DNA from: Betaproteobacteria bacterium UBA5582
GTDB lineage: Bacteria > Pseudomonadota > Gammaproteobacteria > Burkholderiales > Rhodocyclaceae
DNA: 7,720 bases
NCBI GenBank assembly: GCA_002425245.1
Contig: DILW01000002.1
Location: 1-7,720 of the forward strand
Direction of reading: 5' to 3'
Part shown: piece after piece, positions 6,290 to 7,720 of the stretch
Numbering within the stretch: the stretch's first letter is position 1
Layout: each line of letters starts with the position of its first letter
Made by a program: the position numbers and the translations under genes
The notes under the pieces: generated by a model
What the model was told of the DNA's origin: nothing
The model's database searches: none
Seen by the model: the letters and a program-made list of their open reading frames with translations, nothing else

Positions 6290-7158
6290 TGAATCTGGCG
6301 GTCGACCTGCCGCCGGCTGCGCTGTTCGAGCCGGTGGCGCGCATCTACGGCGAGCCGATGGAGGCCTTGCCACAGGATCTGTACATCCCGCCGGATGCGC
6401 TGGCGATCATGCTCGACGCCTTCGAGGGGCCGCTCGACCTGTTGCTTTACCTGATCCGCAAGGCCAACGTCGATATCCTCGACATTCCGATGGCGCCGCT
6501 GACCCGCCAGTATCTCGACTACATCGAGAACATGCGGGCGCAGAACCTGGAACTGGCGGCCGAGTACCTGGTGATGGCGGCGATGCTGATCGAGATCAAG
6601 TCGCGCATGCTGTTGCCGCGGCCGAAGATCGGCGACGATGGCGAAGTCGAGGATCCGCGCGCCGAACTGGTCCGCCGCCTGATGGAATACGAGCAGATGA
6701 AGCTCGCCGGCCAGAAGCTCAATGAAATGCCACAGGCCGAGCGCGAGTTTTTCTGGGTCGAGACCCTGGTCGAGAAATCGCTGCACGTCCGCCTGCCGGA
6801 AGTCTCGGTCGAAGACATCAAGGAAGCCTGGATGAACGTGGTGCGTCAGGCGGTGCTCAAACGCAACCACAAGATCAGCCGCGAAGAGTTGTCGGTGCGC
6901 GAGCACATGGGCATCATTCTCCGTCATCTGCAGGAGAAGGGCGGTTTCGTCCAGTTCGAGACCCTGTTCGACCCGGCCATGGGGCCGCCCGGACTGGTCG
7001 TGCATTTCATTGCCATGCTCGAACTGGGCCGCGAAAAACTGATCCGCATCACGCAGACCGAGGCCTTCGCGCCGATCTACGTCAATCTGCGCGACGGCGA
7101 GCCGGAAGCGGTCATGGAAGAGGAAGATGGAACCGAGCCAGGTCAGGAAAATTCTTGA
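6289..7158 (+). CDS. scpA: Segregation and condensation protein A (kleisin subunit)
   Basis: Kleisin of the bacterial Smc-ScpAB condensin, which bridges Smc heads and recruits ScpB for chromosome compaction and segregation. It has 289 residues. The N-terminal kleisin motif AFEGPLDLLLYLIRKANVDILDIP lies at about 44-67, the Smc-contacting helix AAEYLVMAAMLIEIKSRMLLP at 90-110, and an acidic linker near 115-125. The C-terminal winged-helix region (about 215-268) includes VVHFIAMLELGREKLIRITQ. The N-terminus is about 35 residues longer than in Bacillus ScpA and contains LPQDLYIPPDALAIML, which I recall as normal in betaproteobacterial ScpA, so the ATG at 6289 is preferred. An in-frame ATG at 6358 is the alternative. 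No Shine-Dalgarno is visible, and an inverted repeat touches the start codon. The 3' end overlaps scpB by 32 bases. Confidence 0.94.
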   Translation: MNLAVDLPPAALFEPVARIYGEPMEALPQDLYIPPDALAIMLDAFEGPLDLLLYLIRKANVDILDIPMAPLTRQYLDYIENMRAQNLELAAEYLVMAAMLIEIKSRMLLPRPKIGDDGEVEDPRAELVRRLMEYEQMKLAGQKLNEMPQAEREFFWVETLVEKSLHVRLPEVSVEDIKEAWMNVVRQAVLKRNHKISREELSVREHMGIILRHLQEKGGFVQFETLFDPAMGPPGLVVHFIAMLELGREKLIRITQTEAFAPIYVNLRDGEPEAVMEEEDGTEPGQENS

Positions 7159-7672
7159 AGCGGCCCTGCTCGCCACGCGCGAGCCGATGAGCACGCACGA
7201 CATGAAGAAGATGTTCGACGAGGAACTGTCTTCCGATACCCTGCGCAAACTGCTCGACCAGATTCGCGAGGATTGGGCCGAGCGTCCCGTCGAGCTGATC
7301 CAGCTCGCCTCCGGCTGGCGTTTCCGGACGCGCGCCGAATACCTGCCTTACCTCGACCGCTTGAATCCGGAGCGGCCGCCGAAATACTCGCGTGCCGTTC
7401 TGGAGACACTGGCCATCATCGCCTATCGTCAACCGGTAACCCGCGGCGACATCGAGGAGATTCGCGGCGTCGCGGTCAATGCGAACGTCGTCAAAACCCT
7501 GGAGGAACGTGGCTGGATCGACGTCGTCGGCCATCGCGACACCCCCGGTCGGCCGGCGCTGTTTGCCACGACCAAACAATTTCTCGACGATCTGGGCCTG
7601 TGCAGCGTCAGCGAACTGCCGCCGCTTGAACAAATCAGCCAGACACTGGAGCTGAACCATGAAAACCAATAA
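7127..7672 (+). CDS. scpB: Segregation and condensation protein B
   Basis: Winged-helix partner of ScpA in the Smc condensin complex, acting on the nucleoid as a dimer bound to the ScpA linker. At 181 residues it is in the usual range. The first winged helix spans about 5-75 (VRKILEAALLATREPMSTHDMKKMF and LIQLASGWRFRTRAEYLPYL). The second spans about 86-156, with the family signature YSRAVLETLAIIAYRQPVTRGDIEEIRGV and then GHRDTPGRPALFATTKQFLDDLGL. The ATG lies inside the end of scpA in another frame, preceded by the purine run GGAAGAGGA, so the two subunits are probably translationally coupled. It overlaps the next gene by 14 bases. Confidence 0.96.
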   Translation: MEPSQVRKILEAALLATREPMSTHDMKKMFDEELSSDTLRKLLDQIREDWAERPVELIQLASGWRFRTRAEYLPYLDRLNPERPPKYSRAVLETLAIIAYRQPVTRGDIEEIRGVAVNANVVKTLEERGWIDVVGHRDTPGRPALFATTKQFLDDLGLCSVSELPPLEQISQTLELNHENQ

Positions 7673-7720
7673 ACGCACACCCTTCCGCGCCCCGGCCGAA
7701 GCTGCAGCAGATCGGAAGAG
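7659..7720 (+). CDS. rluB: Start of a gene, probably rluB (23S rRNA pseudouridine synthase B), truncated by the window end
   Basis: The ATG lies inside the end of scpB, preceded by GGAG (7648-7651) at seven bases, a good ribosome site. The visible reading MKTNKRTPFRAPAEAAA is basic and low in complexity, as in the N-terminal extensions of RluB-type synthases. It is too short to identify by itself. The name rests on gene order, since rluB commonly follows scpB in proteobacteria and is near yciV-yciO in E. coli. Only about 50 bases (to 7708) should be trusted, because the remaining 12 match a sequencing adapter, so the last codons (reading DRK) are probably not genomic. Confidence 0.5.
   Translation, partial: MKTNKRTPFRAPAEAAADRK
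7709..7720 (+). other. Probable Illumina adapter remnant at the contig end
   Basis: The final 12 bases, AGATCGGAAGAG, are identical to the first 12 bases of the standard Illumina TruSeq-type adapter read-through sequence and sit exactly at the end of the window. A given 12-mer occurs by chance about once in 16.8 million positions. Untrimmed adapter carried into the assembly end is therefore far more likely than genomic sequence. The left end of the window does not start with the complementary adapter string. Confidence 0.88.

Noticed and set aside
4968..6344. Minus-strand open frame of 458 codons opposite trpS
   Set aside because: It lies antisense to an unambiguous trpS. Its translation is rich in His, Arg, Leu, Gly and Ala, as expected of the shadow frame of a GC-rich gene, and it shows no recognisable domain.
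6157..7248. Minus-strand open frame of 363 codons opposite scpA
   Set aside because: It is antisense to scpA and the start of scpB, with typical GC-rich shadow composition and no domain signature.

Overview
The window is GC-rich bacterial chromosome of housekeeping character. Gene content, protein features and the order rnm-yciO-(M50 protease)-trpS-scpA-scpB-rluB point to a betaproteobacterium, most likely near the Rhodocyclales (Dechloromonas/Azonexus-like). The lineage is an inference from recalled family features, not from a database search.

Left arm, minus strand (positions 1 to about 2820): the glycine cleavage operon gcvT-gcvH-gcvP, with gcvP running off the left edge. It is preceded by a good sigma70-type promoter, a tandem (two-aptamer) glycine riboswitch and a strong hairpin with a short U tract, arranged as a glycine-activated transcription switch. 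The encoded T, H and P proteins oxidatively cleave glycine to CO2, ammonia and a one-carbon unit on tetrahydrofolate. The L protein is not in the window.

Right arm, plus strand (about 2860 to the end): a divergent, tightly packed run of genes. They encode an RNase AM-type PHP exonuclease (rnm/yciV), a YciO-family protein, a small M50 site-2 protease, tryptophanyl-tRNA synthetase (trpS, with an insertion of about 70 residues), the condensin partners ScpA and ScpB, and the first codons of what is probably rluB. Gaps range from a 32-base overlap to 43 bases, and no internal terminator is seen, so this is probably one operon linking rRNA/tRNA functions with chromosome segregation. E. coli also keeps yciV, yciO and rluB together beside its trp genes.

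The most concrete oddity is technical. The last 12 bases (7709-7720) are identical to the start of the common Illumina adapter, so the right end is probably residual adapter rather than genome. I see no mobile element, CRISPR array, tRNA or rRNA, and no convincing novel system. The points worth a second look are the riboswitch architecture, the inverted repeat touching the scpA start codon, the TrpRS insertion and the missing Shine-Dalgarno sequences in most of the right-hand operon.
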